A DNA stretch of 64,000 nucleotides from Fundidesulfovibrio putealis DSM 16056. GTDB taxonomy: Bacteria; Desulfobacterota; Desulfovibrionia; Desulfovibrionales; Desulfovibrionaceae. The notes beneath the pieces are model-generated. The model saw only the letters and a program-made list of their open reading frames with translations, did not search any database and had not been told where the DNA came from. Positions 8,138 to 17,375 of the stretch are shown piece by piece (position 1 is the first letter of the stretch; each line of letters begins with the position of its first letter). The translations under genes and the position numbers were made by a program. The stretch lies in assembly GCF_000429325.1 (NCBI RefSeq), contig NZ_AUBQ01000017.1:1-64000 (forward strand), in the 5' to 3' direction.

Positions 8138-8548
8138 ATGGACGACTATTTGAAAGAATCCCTGGAGATTGTCAGGGCGCAGGCAAAAGTAAGGGTTATG
8201 ACCGCTCAGGAGATCGTAACCATGGTTTCCAACCTTGTGCTCGGCCTCAAAGCCGTCATGCAGGGCGCCTCCCTGCCTTCCGCGCCCGTTGCCGCAGAAG
8301 ACGCATCCGGCAAGCCCCTGGATCCCAAGAAGGCCATCCGCGAGAAGACCATCATCTGCATGGAAAGCGGCAAGTCCATGAAGGTCATCACCAAGCGCCA
8401 CCTGGCCAAATACGGACTGACCCCGGACGAATACCGCGCCAAATGGGGCTACGCCAAGGACCTCCCCCTGGTCTGCAAGGAACTCCAGCGTGCCCGCCGC
8501 AAGAAAATGCAGGACATGCGCCTCTGGGAACGCCGCAAGAAGGACTAA
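8138..8548 (+). CDS. MucR/Ros-family transcriptional regulator with altered zinc finger
   Basis: A 136-residue protein of the MucR/Ros family, zinc-finger DNA-binding regulators of surface polysaccharide and motility. The family core is clear: AIREKTIICMESGKS, then KRHLAKYGLTPDEYRAKWG, then LVCKELQRARRKKMQDMRLW. The usual Cys-x2-Cys...His-x3-His zinc site reads Cys74, Ser77, His88 and Tyr92, so two of four ligands are missing. Some Ros relatives are known to fold without zinc, so it may still bind DNA. Good ribosome site (AAGGAG) before the ATG. Followed by a strong hairpin terminator. Confidence 0.88.
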   Translation: MDDYLKESLEIVRAQAKVRVMTAQEIVTMVSNLVLGLKAVMQGASLPSAPVAAEDASGKPLDPKKAIREKTIICMESGKSMKVITKRHLAKYGLTPDEYRAKWGYAKDLPLVCKELQRARRKKMQDMRLWERRKKD

Positions 8549-8656
8549 TCCCTCTTTCGGACCGCATCTCTGTTTCTCCCCTCGGCGCGGCAGCAGGCCC
8601 CTGCGGCCTCCCGGAGTCCCCCCGCTCCAGTCCGCGCAATGAGTCCCGTCTCGCCC

Positions 8657-8692
8657 GCAAAAGCCCTCGCGATTTTTCGCGAGGGCTTTTGC
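8657..8692 (+). terminator. Strong hairpin terminator
   Basis: 16-bp perfect arms GCAAAAGCCCTCGCGA/TCGCGAGGGCTTTTGC with a 4-T loop, about 110 bases after the MucR-like gene. The arms contain A/T runs on both sides, so it can stop transcription in either direction. Confidence 0.85.
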
Positions 8693-8823
8693 ACATGAAT
8701 TCCGCACGCTACGGGTTTCGCCCCCAATATTGCCCCATTTGGCCCTTTACAGCCTTATTTTACCGTGGCAAGGACCATACTACAGAAAAAGCAGCCCTCC
8801 CACTCGTCTCCCGGAGGTGAACC

Positions 8824-9072
8824 ATGCCCGCTCCTTCCGTTCGTTTTGATCCTTCGCTTCTTTACGCCGAGTGCAGCCGATGCAAGGCTCCGGTGCTCTG
8901 GCTCGCCAACCCCAGCGAAGACCTGCTCTGGATGGGGATACCGGCGGGAAGCCTCGATGCCGACTGCCTCCTCCTTTATGAGGGATGCCCCAACTGCTGC
9001 CCCGAAAAGAAAGCATATGAGGCTCGCTTCATCAGGTTCGGGCACCGCAGGGAGCTCCCGGCCTCGCACTGA
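8824..9072 (+). CDS. Small protein with two CxxC pairs
   Basis: An 82-residue protein I do not recognise. It has a CSRC pair near residue 17 and a CPNC pair near residue 55, which could form a zinc ribbon or redox site, and no signal peptide. A strong ribosome site (GGAGGTGA) sits 4 bases before the ATG, and codon use resembles the neighbours, so it is probably a real gene. It stands alone between the terminator at 8657 and the long spacer before the porin. Confidence 0.6.
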   Translation: MPAPSVRFDPSLLYAECSRCKAPVLWLANPSEDLLWMGIPAGSLDADCLLLYEGCPNCCPEKKAYEARFIRFGHRRELPASH

Positions 9073-9753
9073 CGCCGACGCCTTGACGCATGGCCGTTGA
9101 GCCGTTCTCCTGGCGCACGCGCCATGAGAGCGGCCCCCGATGTCGGGCGGCCAAGACGCATGAGGAAGTTCTGACACCTTAATCGATTCATTCCAGGCTG
9201 ACAGAGCTACGCTTGCCGCTCCTGCGCCCTTAGTACGCTGCCCGGTCGCAACCTGCCTGCCCCTCCCTCCTCCGTCGGCTATTCAGCAATCCAGCCTTGG
9301 ATCTTCTGGGCCAGTGCGCCTTCTTCCGTCGATTCCCCATCTCCAGTTGACAGTGAAATTCAAAATCATTTATTTCCCTTTTCACCAGACGGGAAAATGC
9401 TGCGCAGGGCGACACAATCCACTATCAACCTGGAATGATTAGCCTGACCCATTGCGTACCAAGTCATTTTTCGTCAATTTATTACAAAAAAGTGAAAACA
9501 TTTGCCTTGCCATGAAAAATGTTTCACTTTACACACATTGCAGTCGTGTTACGAAGAGAGGTTTTTCCGCATTGGTCGGCAACCTCACCAGCGTTCGCCA
9601 AGCACTGGATTTCCTTCGCAACCGATGCGGGCATGGTGGGGCTGTTCTCAGGTTTTCCTTAAAGAAATCCGCACGGACGCGGCAACACCCCTCCCTGGCC
9701 ATGCCCATTACCGGCAGAGGCAATACGCAGACAACACGAGGAGGAGGAATCCC
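9073..9753. other. Long intergenic region upstream of porin
   Basis: About 680 bp with no supportable gene. The middle (about 9350-9540) is AT-rich and is the likely promoter region for the porin. It contains an inverted repeat, GTGAAAACATTT at 9492-9503 and AAATGTTTCAC at 9517-9527, that could be an operator. Small GC-rich hairpins near 9109-9155 may end the preceding gene. Confidence 0.5.
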
Positions 9754-11205
9754 ATGAAACGTCTTATGCTTTTGGCCTTGCTCGTCAGCTTCGCTCTCGG
9801 CGCCGTGGCCGCTCAGGCCGCCACCGAAGTGAAGATGACCGGCGACGCCCGTATCCACGGAACCTGGTTCCAGAAGCCCAACTACACCGGCTGGACCGGC
9901 GACGGCACCCAGACCAGCGACCCCTTCACCATCTGGCAGCGCTTCCGCCTGCGCACCGACTTCATCGCCAACGAGAACCTGAAGTTCCGCCTGGGCATCC
10001 GCGTCAACAACACCCCCTGGGGCAACGGCACCTACCGCGTTGACAACCCGGCCGTGTCCATCGACGTGTATCAGGCTTACCTGCAGTTCAAGTGGCCCAA
10101 CACCGATGTCGAGTTCACCCTGGGCCGTCAGCCCTTCACCGTGGCCCACAGCTCCTTCTTCGCCGGCAGCTCCATCGTGCTGGACACCGAAGTGGCTGGC
10201 GCCATCGTGAACATCCCCCTGATGAAGGACACCGTGTCCGTCGTCGGCGGCTTCATCCGCTTCCTGGACACCAACCGCGACTTCGACCCCACCACCACCC
10301 AGGTGCCCGACGAGTTCGACGGTTACTACCTGAGCCTGCCCATCACCCTGGACGGCTTCTCCGCCACCCCCTGGGGCATGCTGGCCGTTGTCGGCCGCAA
10401 CGCCAACTACGCGGGCACCGCTTCCGGCGGCGCTGGCTTCTACAATGCCAGCCTGGCCCAGAACCTGATGTCCGCCGGCACCTTCGCCCTGGCCCCCACC
10501 ACCCTGCGCAACGCGCAGAACGTGTACTGGTGGGTGGGCAGCGCCTTCGAAGTGACCGCCCTTGATCCCTTCAAGTTCTACGCCGACGCCATCTACGGCG
10601 AAGGCAACGGCAGCGACCGCGCCAAGAACCGCCGCGCCGGCTTCTTCTTCGACGTTGCCGCCGAATACACCGGCCTGGACATGCTCACCCCCCAGATCGC
10701 CTTCTGGTGGTCCACTGGTGAAGACGACTCCCTGCGCAACGGCTCCGAGCGCCTGCCCCAGATCGCTTCGTCCTGGGGTCCCAGCACCTCCTTCCTGTTC
10801 GACAACGACCAGGTCTTCATGGCCTCCAACATGGGCGTGAACGCTGTCGGCTCCTGGGGCTTCTCCGCCTCGCTGAACAAGATGAGCTTCATGCAGGACC
10901 TGACCCATCGCCTGACCTTCACCTTCGTGAAGGGCAACAACTCCTCCCGTGGCCTGCGCACCGCCAACGCCATCCTGGGCTCCGGCGCCTTCTACCAGAT
11001 GGGCCGCGACCTGACCACGAACGAGTACGTCATGGGCATCAACCTCGACAACACCTACGCCATCTACGAGAACCTGAACGCCCTGGCCAACTTCGGCTGG
11101 TCCCACGGCGACTTCGAGCGTTCCGTGTGGGGACGCCAGATGGTCAACCAGGCCAAGAACGGCGACGCCTTCATGGTGTCCGTCGGCCTGCAGTACAAGT
11201 TCTAG
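9754..11205 (+). CDS. Outer-membrane porin, Desulfovibrio homotrimeric type
   Basis: A 483-residue secreted beta-barrel. It has a classical signal peptide (MKRLMLLALLVSFALGAVAA, cleavage after AQA) and alternating hydrophobic/aromatic strands. The C-terminal end VSVGLQYKF has the terminal Phe used for outer-membrane insertion. The layout (WQRFRLRTDFIANENLKFRLGIR, FTLGRQPF) matches the abundant porins of Desulfovibrio. It should form trimeric channels for small solutes. GAGGAGGAGG precedes the ATG and codon bias is extreme, both fitting high expression. A GC-rich hairpin with a T run follows. Confidence 0.9.
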   Translation: MKRLMLLALLVSFALGAVAAQAATEVKMTGDARIHGTWFQKPNYTGWTGDGTQTSDPFTIWQRFRLRTDFIANENLKFRLGIRVNNTPWGNGTYRVDNPAVSIDVYQAYLQFKWPNTDVEFTLGRQPFTVAHSSFFAGSSIVLDTEVAGAIVNIPLMKDTVSVVGGFIRFLDTNRDFDPTTTQVPDEFDGYYLSLPITLDGFSATPWGMLAVVGRNANYAGTASGGAGFYNASLAQNLMSAGTFALAPTTLRNAQNVYWWVGSAFEVTALDPFKFYADAIYGEGNGSDRAKNRRAGFFFDVAAEYTGLDMLTPQIAFWWSTGEDDSLRNGSERLPQIASSWGPSTSFLFDNDQVFMASNMGVNAVGSWGFSASLNKMSFMQDLTHRLTFTFVKGNNSSRGLRTANAILGSGAFYQMGRDLTTNEYVMGINLDNTYAIYENLNALANFGWSHGDFERSVWGRQMVNQAKNGDAFMVSVGLQYKF

Positions 11206-11234
11206 GACTCGTACCTAAGCTCAAGAGCCTCGCA

Positions 11235-11266
11235 GGCGGCCGGGACTTGTCCCGGCCGCCATTTTT
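11235..11266 (+). terminator. Rho-independent terminator of porin gene
   Basis: GGCGGCCGGGA/TCCCGGCCGCC arms with a 4-base loop, followed by ATTTTT, 30 bases after the porin stop. Confidence 0.9.
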
Positions 11267-11329
11267 GCGCCCGCAGTCCGGAAAACGGCGCGCTTGCCAC
11301 CAGCCTCTGTTTCAGAGTATCGCCCAAGC

Positions 11330-11863
11330 ATGTCTCGCACTGCCGTATCTCCCATCGTCCGGCTCACGCTCCTGGCAACCCTGGTGCTCCTGGGCCTTAC
11401 GGGCTGCGCCAAACTGAGCGCCTCCCACCTCCAGCTCAAACCCTGGCAGGACGGCGGCTCCCAGAAGCTCTACGCCAAGTTCATGCACTTCGAATTCCAG
11501 ACCCTGGCCAGCGACAAAGGTCTCGAGGTGAAGGGGACGGCCTGGCCCATCAAGGAAAACATCCCGCTTTGGGCCGACACGGTGGAGAACCTTTCCATCA
11601 GCGCCTACCTCTGCGACGAGCACGGCAACGTGCTGGCCACAAGCACGAAAAAGTACCCCACACAGAAGATCCCGGCAGCCGGATTCCCCGTGGACCTTCC
11701 GCTCAAGCACGGCGGCCAGCCTTCCGGCGGCTACTTCGTGACCTTCGGCTACAGCACCATGTTCACCGCAGCCAAGCCCCCCACCGCCGGAGGCCAAGGC
11801 AGCGGCGGCATCGCCGGGAACTACGTCTTCTTCGCCAACGAGCAGGCAGCCCTCACCAGATAA
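11330..11863 (+). CDS. Putative outer-membrane/periplasmic lipoprotein
   Basis: A 177-residue protein with an N-terminal hydrophobic stretch ending in the lipobox LTGC, so it should be lipidated at Cys24 and anchored to a membrane. The rest has no motif I recognise. It is beta-rich looking, with HFEFQTLASDKGLEVKGTAW and a Gly-rich segment near the C terminus. I start at ATG 11330 because it places the signal peptide normally; no clear ribosome site is present, and the frame is open upstream to a TTG at 11294. Separated from the porin by a terminator, so independently expressed. Confidence 0.7.
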   Translation: MSRTAVSPIVRLTLLATLVLLGLTGCAKLSASHLQLKPWQDGGSQKLYAKFMHFEFQTLASDKGLEVKGTAWPIKENIPLWADTVENLSISAYLCDEHGNVLATSTKKYPTQKIPAAGFPVDLPLKHGGQPSGGYFVTFGYSTMFTAAKPPTAGGQGSGGIAGNYVFFANEQAALTR

Positions 11864-12141
11864 TCCGCGCGGACGCGCCTTCGTCCGGTCACATTCCCGT
11901 CTCCATACGTCACCCAATCATCCGGGCAGCGTAACACCACGCCGCGCTCCTCGTGCTAGGCCCCTTGAAACACGAGGGGACACAGGCATGGACTACCGCA
12001 GCATCTTGAAGAGGGCAGCCCGATGAACATGGGCACATCTGCCCCCTGCGACGCCCTGTCGGGTTCCCCGTCTTCAGTCGCCACCGGATCGGCCCCAGCA
12101 GGCCGATTTTTCATTTCCAGACCCAGAGAGGAGGCCACTCC

Positions 12142-14541
12142 ATGAAGATCGACATCCACGTCCATTCAAAATATTCCACGCGGCCCTCGCAGTGGTTTCT
12201 CCAGAAGCTCGGCTGCCCTGAAAGCTTCACCGAGCCCAAACGACTGTACGACATCGCCAGGCAGCGCGGCATGAAGCTGGTCACCATAAGCGACCACAAC
12301 ACCATCGACGGCGCTCTGGAGATCGCCCACCTGCCCGGAGCCTTCATCAGCGAGGAGATCACCTGCTACTTCCCCGAGGACGGGTGCAAGGCCCACGTGC
12401 TGGCCCTTGACATCGACGAGGCCATCCACCGCGACATCCAGAAGGTCCGGGAAAACATCTACGAGCTGGTGCCCTACCTGCGCGAAAAGAAGATCACCCA
12501 CGTGCTGGCCCACCCGCTGTTCGGCGTGAACGACAAGCTCACCCCCTGGCACTTCGAGCGCATGCTGCTCCTGTTCTCCAACTTCGAGATGAACGGCACC
12601 CGCGACGCCTACCAGAACGACATCCTCAAGGACATCCTGGCGCGCCTCACCCCGGCGGACATCGAAAGGCTCGCCGAGCGTCACGGCATCGAACCTTTCG
12701 GGACCACCCCCTGGATAAAGAGCATCACCGGCGGCTCCGACGACCACAGCTCCCTGAACATCGCCAGCATGCACACCGTGGTGCAGGGCGTCTCCACCCT
12801 GAAAGAGTTCCTTGAGGGCATCGACGCGGGCTTCTCCAGGCCCGGCGGGCGCACCGCCTCCCCCAAGGCCATGGCCCACAACCTCTACTCCATCGCCTAC
12901 CAGTTCTATAAGGCCAAGTTCAGCCTGGGCCGCTATGTGGAGAAGGACGTGTTCCTCACCTTCATGGACCGCTTCCTCTCCGGGGAAGCCCAGCGCAAAA
13001 CCGGCATGATCTTCACCCTGCAATCGCTTCTGACCTCCGTGAAGCGCCGCTCGCGAAAGCCCGCCTCGGACTCCCTGCCGGACATCCTGCGCCACGAGGC
13101 CGAGGCCCTGATCCACGAGGACAAGGCCCTCTACGCCCTGGCCAAGAGCGGAACGCAGGGCTGCGGCCCCCTGGAGGACGAGTGGTTCCGCTTCGTCACC
13201 CGGGCCTCCAATAAGGTGCTCTCCGGCTTCGGCGACCGCCTGATGAACCAGCTCAGCGGAGCCAACGTCTTCGACATCTTCAACGGACTGGGCGCGGCGG
13301 GCGCTCTCTATACCGTGCTGGCCCCCTACTTCGTGGCCTACACCGTGTTCACCAAGGACCGCGTCCTGGCCCGCGAGGCCCACGCGGCGCTTCGCGGCGA
13401 ACCCGCCGACAAGCAGATCAAGGTCGGGCACTTCACCGACACCTTCCACGATGTGAACGGCGTGGCCCTGACCCTGAAGATGCAGGTGAACATGGCTCAC
13501 AAGCACGGCAAGGAGCTGCGCGTGGTCACCTGCGCCTGCGGCGGCGGGGAGGACATGCCGGGCGTCAGGCAGTTCGCGCCCATCGGCAGCTGCGAGCTGC
13601 CAGAGTACCCGGGCCAGACCTTCCACTACCCGCCCTTTCTGGAGATGCTGGAGTACGTCTACGAGCAGGGCTTCACCCACCTGCACTCGGCCACGCCCGG
13701 CCCCATCGGCCTGGCGGCGCTGGGCATCTCGCGCATTCTGAAATTGCCCATCTACGGCACCTACCACACCGCCTTCCCGCAGTACGCCAAGGTGCTCACC
13801 GGGGACGACGCCATGGAAGAGCTGATGTGGAAGTACATGCTCTGGTATTACAACCAGATGGACAAAGTGTTCGTGCCCTCGCAGGCCACCGGGGACGAGC
13901 TTGCCGCCAGGGGCATCTCTCCCGAGAAGATCACCCTGTTCACGCGCGGCGTGGACATCGAACGCTTCACCCCGGCCAAACGAAACGGCGTACTGAAACG
14001 CTACGGCCTGGAATCAGGCCCGAACCTCCTGTACGTGGGACGCATCTCGCGGGAGAAGAACCTGCACCTGCTGGCCGACGCCTTCCTGCGCCTGCGCCGC
14101 GCACATCCCGGCGCGAACCTGGTCATCACCGGGGACGGCCCGTATGCGACTGAGATGAAGGACAGCCTCGCAGGCAGGGGGGCGGTGTTCACGGGCTACG
14201 TCCAGGGCGACGAACTGGCCAGCCTGTACGCCTCCTGCGACCTGTTCGTGTTCCCCAGCACCACCGACACCTTCGGCAACGTGGTGCTGGAGGCCCAGGC
14301 CTCGGGCCTGCCGGTGATCGTCACCGCCCAGGGCGGACCGCAGGAGAACGTTGACCACGGCCGCACCGGCCTGGTGGTGGAGAGCGCGGACGCTTCCGGG
14401 CTGGCCTCGGCCATGGAAGAGCTGGTGCGCGACGAACCGCGCAGGCTGCGCATGAGCCGCGCCGCCCGCGACGCCATGGAGAAGCGCTCCTTCGACCGGG
14501 CCTTCATGCAGACCTGGGACCTGTACAAGTGCGCCTGCTGA
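12142..14541 (+). CDS. PHP-domain / GT4 glycosyltransferase fusion protein
   Basis: A 799-residue cytoplasmic protein. Residues 1 to about 230 form a PHP metal-dependent phosphoesterase with its ligands visible: H6-x-H8, D51-H52, E71/E72, H85, H124 and the DDH at 200-202. A helical linker of about 170 residues follows. From about residue 430 it is a GT-B family 4 glycosyltransferase: GHFTDTFHDVNGVALTLK, TLFTRGVDIERFTP, NLLYVGRISREKNLHLLADA, and TDTFGNVVLEAQASGLPVI, with the E-x7-E type donor-binding end. The fusion suggests one enzyme both hydrolyses a phosphoester and transfers a sugar. Strong GAGAGGAGG site. Substrates are unknown. Confidence 0.85.
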   Translation: MKIDIHVHSKYSTRPSQWFLQKLGCPESFTEPKRLYDIARQRGMKLVTISDHNTIDGALEIAHLPGAFISEEITCYFPEDGCKAHVLALDIDEAIHRDIQKVRENIYELVPYLREKKITHVLAHPLFGVNDKLTPWHFERMLLLFSNFEMNGTRDAYQNDILKDILARLTPADIERLAERHGIEPFGTTPWIKSITGGSDDHSSLNIASMHTVVQGVSTLKEFLEGIDAGFSRPGGRTASPKAMAHNLYSIAYQFYKAKFSLGRYVEKDVFLTFMDRFLSGEAQRKTGMIFTLQSLLTSVKRRSRKPASDSLPDILRHEAEALIHEDKALYALAKSGTQGCGPLEDEWFRFVTRASNKVLSGFGDRLMNQLSGANVFDIFNGLGAAGALYTVLAPYFVAYTVFTKDRVLAREAHAALRGEPADKQIKVGHFTDTFHDVNGVALTLKMQVNMAHKHGKELRVVTCACGGGEDMPGVRQFAPIGSCELPEYPGQTFHYPPFLEMLEYVYEQGFTHLHSATPGPIGLAALGISRILKLPIYGTYHTAFPQYAKVLTGDDAMEELMWKYMLWYYNQMDKVFVPSQATGDELAARGISPEKITLFTRGVDIERFTPAKRNGVLKRYGLESGPNLLYVGRISREKNLHLLADAFLRLRRAHPGANLVITGDGPYATEMKDSLAGRGAVFTGYVQGDELASLYASCDLFVFPSTTDTFGNVVLEAQASGLPVIVTAQGGPQENVDHGRTGLVVESADASGLASAMEELVRDEPRRLRMSRAARDAMEKRSFDRAFMQTWDLYKCAC

Positions 14542-14600
14542 AGCTCCGGACACGCTCCCAGGATTAAATCCGCGAGCAGCCTGTGCGGAAAGCATCGCGC

Positions 14601-14638
14601 AAAAAAGTCCCCGGACAGATTCTCATCTGTCCGGGGAC
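14601..14638 (-). terminator. Terminator of MCP gene
   Basis: GTCCCCGGACAGA/TCTGTCCGGGGAC hairpin with a run of six A on its left, so on the minus strand the stem is followed by six T. It serves the minus-strand chemoreceptor and may also stop read-through from the plus-strand glycosyltransferase. Confidence 0.85.
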
Positions 14639-14710
14639 ATGTCGTTCAACGATTGAGGCGTCCTGCCCGGCAGCGGCGCAGATCCTGAACACGGAAGGCT
14701 CAGGCCGCGT

Positions 14711-16891
14711 TTACGCCCTCCGCCCCAGGGCCTTCACGCCGCCGGAGAGCGCCCTGGAGGAACTCCCGCCGCCCTGCATGGTTCCGATCAGCCCCTGGAG
14801 CACCACGGCCTGCTGGGCCAGCTGGCTCACGGCCTGGGCCGCCTGGTTCATGGCCTGGGAAGTTTCGGAAGAGATGGTGCTCACCTCTTCGATGGAGCGG
14901 TTGATCTCCTCGCTGGCAGCGGACTGCTGCTCGGAGGCCGCCGCGATGGAGCGCACCTGGTCGGCCGCCGAGTCCACCATGGTGACGATCTGCGCCAGGG
15001 CCTCGCCGGACCTGGTGGCCAGGGCGGTGGCGTCGCCGATGGTGCGCACCGCGCGCTCCACGTTGCCGATGTTGGTCCTTGTGCCCTGCTGGATGCCGGT
15101 GATGGCGTCCCCGACCTCCTTGGTGGCGGTCATGGTCTTTTCCGCGAGCTTTCTCACCTCGTCGGCCACCACGGCGAAGCCTCGCCCGGCCTCGCCCGCG
15201 CGGGCGGCCTCGATGGCCGCGTTCAGGGCCAGCAGGTTGGTCTGGTCCGCGATGTCCGAAATAACGTTCATGATCTGCCCGATGCCCTCGGCCTGCGCGC
15301 CAAGCGTTCCCATCTCCCGTTTGAGCTCCAGCGCCTGGCTCTCCACCTCGTGGATGCCCTTCACCACGTCGCCGACCACCTTCGAGCCTTCCTCGGCCTT
15401 GTGCTTGGCGGTCTCGGAGGACTGTGCGGCCTGGGAGGCGTTGCGCGCCACTTCCAGCACCGTGGCGTTCATCTCCTCCATGGCCGTGGCGGTCTCGGCC
15501 ACCCGCTGGGCCTGGTTCTCCGCTCCCCGGCTGGACTGCTCCACCTGCGCGGACAGTTCTTCGGACGCGCTCGTGAGCACTTCGGACACCTGTTGGAGTT
15601 CAGCCGCCACCCGGAGCATGCTCTCCATGGCCTCGTCGGTGCGCTTGCGCGACTCCTCGGCCTCGGCCATGGCGACGTTGGCGTTCTCGGCTTGGCGGGC
15701 GGCCTCCTCGGACTTGTGGTTGGCCTCGGCGATCTTCTCCTTCAGACTTTCCACCATGGTGTTCAGGCTGACGGCCAGCTCGCCGATCTCGTCCTTCTGA
15801 TCTATATGCAGGGTCTTGCTGTAGTCGCCGCCGGCCACGGTCCTGGCGAAAGCGACGCCCTGGCGCACCGGACCGGTGATGGCCCTGGTGATGAGCAGCG
15901 CGATGATCACGCCCAGAATGATGGCGCATACCAGCCCGGCGATCATCATGGTCTCTGCTGATTCGAGATCGTGGTCGGATTTGTCGGCCAGTTGCCCCAC
16001 CTGGTTCATGCCGGCCTGGGCGATCTGCTTGGCAATCTCCGAAATCTCCAGGCCCGAAGCCTGGCGCTTCTTGTTCAGCTCGACCTTGGCTTTCGTATTG
16101 GCGATCTGCTTGTCCACCATGGCTTTATACAGCCCCATGGCGGCCTTTATGTCGTCCAGGGCCTTCTGGTTGACCGCCTGATGGGTGATCGCCCGAAGCT
16201 TCAGGAGCTCTGATTCGACTTGTGAAAAATGGGCTTTTGCGGCCTCGTAGAGCTTCAGGTCGTCGCTGACGTCCCCGGTCAGCACCTTGATACGGATGTC
16301 GGCGACGGTTTCCACCAGATCGGTGATCAGGCTGAGCTTCTGATGGCGCTCGAGCATCTCTTCCTTGCTCGCCCCCTTGGCGATCTCGGAACGCATGCTG
16401 TCGTCCTGGCTTTTCTGGTACTGCGCGACCAGCGCGAGGGCGGTGGTCGCGTCCTTGATGCGCTCGGCCCTGTCCTTGACCTCGCCGTCAAGAAGCGTCT
16501 TGGTGTCGGCGGCCAGTTTCTCGTACTCGGCGAACTTCGTTAACCCGGCAGCCACGCCGTCACGAAGCTTCACCAAGCGGGGATACTTTTCGGCCAGGGT
16601 CTTGGCCTCGGCCAGATACTTACGTATCTCGGCCATCTCTTTGCGGGCTTCCTCGAAAAACGTGTTGTCCGAGGTGTACGAGTAGCCGCGCATGGCGCTC
16701 ACGGCCTGAAGAACGTGGCGCTCCAGGTTGTTGGCGATGCCAACTTCAGGAACGTACTCGCTCTTCATGTGCTCCGCACTCTGCTGGGCACTCCCCATGT
16801 TCACGATTGCCATGATTCCGAGCACGCATGCCAGGGCCAGCACGAGCCCGAATCCGACGCCGATCTTGACGCCAAGACGCATATTCTTCAT
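14711..16891 (-). CDS. Methyl-accepting chemotaxis protein (large helical sensor)
   Basis: A 726-residue chemoreceptor. TM1 is at residues ~8-30. A long, nearly all-helical periplasmic region follows to about residue 310, resembling the helical bimodular (HBM) or 4-helix-bundle sensors. TM2 is [20 protein letters not shown], followed by a HAMP domain and the cytoplasmic signalling hairpin with [20 protein letters not shown]. No C-terminal CheR-binding pentapeptide is present. It signals to CheA/CheW to control flagellar rotation; the ligand is unknown. Monocistronic, with a terminator downstream. Confidence 0.92.
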   Translation of the reverse strand: MKNMRLGVKIGVGFGLVLALACVLGIMAIVNMGSAQQSAEHMKSEYVPEVGIANNLERHVLQAVSAMRGYSYTSDNTFFEEARKEMAEIRKYLAEAKTLAEKYPRLVKLRDGVAAGLTKFAEYEKLAADTKTLLDGEVKDRAERIKDATTALALVAQYQKSQDDSMRSEIAKGASKEEMLERHQKLSLITDLVETVADIRIKVLTGDVSDDLKLYEAAKAHFSQVESELLKLRAITHQAVNQKALDDIKAAMGLYKAMVDKQIANTKAKVELNKKRQASGLEISEIAKQIAQAGMNQVGQLADKSDHDLESAETMMIAGLVCAIILGVIIALLITRAITGPVRQGVAFARTVAGGDYSKTLHIDQKDEIGELAVSLNTMVESLKEKIAEANHKSEEAARQAENANVAMAEAEESRKRTDEAMESMLRVAAELQQVSEVLTSASEELSAQVEQSSRGAENQAQRVAETATAMEEMNATVLEVARNASQAAQSSETAKHKAEEGSKVVGDVVKGIHEVESQALELKREMGTLGAQAEGIGQIMNVISDIADQTNLLALNAAIEAARAGEAGRGFAVVADEVRKLAEKTMTATKEVGDAITGIQQGTRTNIGNVERAVRTIGDATALATRSGEALAQIVTMVDSAADQVRSIAAASEQQSAASEEINRSIEEVSTISSETSQAMNQAAQAVSQLAQQAVVLQGLIGTMQGGGSSSRALSGGVKALGRRA

Positions 16892-17375
16892 CTTTCATCC
16901 CCTTTGAAAGATTGACCAAAACAACAAACATGCCAGCCCCCGCCCGCATGATTGTTGCCGCATGTGTAGCAAAACCAGGACGTTGTCGCCCCTTCCAATC
17001 CAAGAACAAACCCAGATGAAATGAATATAGACTGCATCACGATTCAACTTTTGATGTCAAGTTGTAACACTCTCATTTCATGATATTAATCTATTGTGAA
17101 TGCGCCTGCGTCCCCGGTGTCTACCGTGGAAAACGGTTACGGATACATGGCCTGAATCGCCTCCTGACCGCGCAGCAGGACCTCTGGGGGAGGCACGCGA
17201 AATCAATGACGGAGCGTTTCCAGGGCAAAGACAGAGGCGACGTGGAGATTTATGCCTACAGTCTCACCAGCAAACGCCGAACTTTCTTCAAAAGGCAGGG
17301 AATCCCCACCTTGCGACTTTACCGAACCTGAACTGCCGTGCTACTGCGAATCTATACGATATAAATACCAATACA
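16892..17375. other. Intergenic region between divergent MCP and HD-GYP genes
   Basis: About 480 bp that must hold two divergent promoters. I see an AT-rich core at 17030-17100 with the palindrome CAACTT/AAGTTG at 17045-17064, and TATAAA-like words at 17353-17367 just before the HD-GYP ATG. An open frame at 17080-17331 has no ribosome site and is not convincing as a gene. Confidence 0.4.

Noticed and set aside
11988-12023. 12-codon possible leader peptide before the PHP-GT gene
   Set aside because: Too short to judge, no attenuator-like alternative hairpins seen.
17080-17331. 83-codon open frame between MCP and HD-GYP genes
   Set aside because: The end (VEIYAYSLTSKRRTFFKRQG) faintly recalls a glutaredoxin start, but there is no CxxC, no ribosome site and codon use is not like neighbours.
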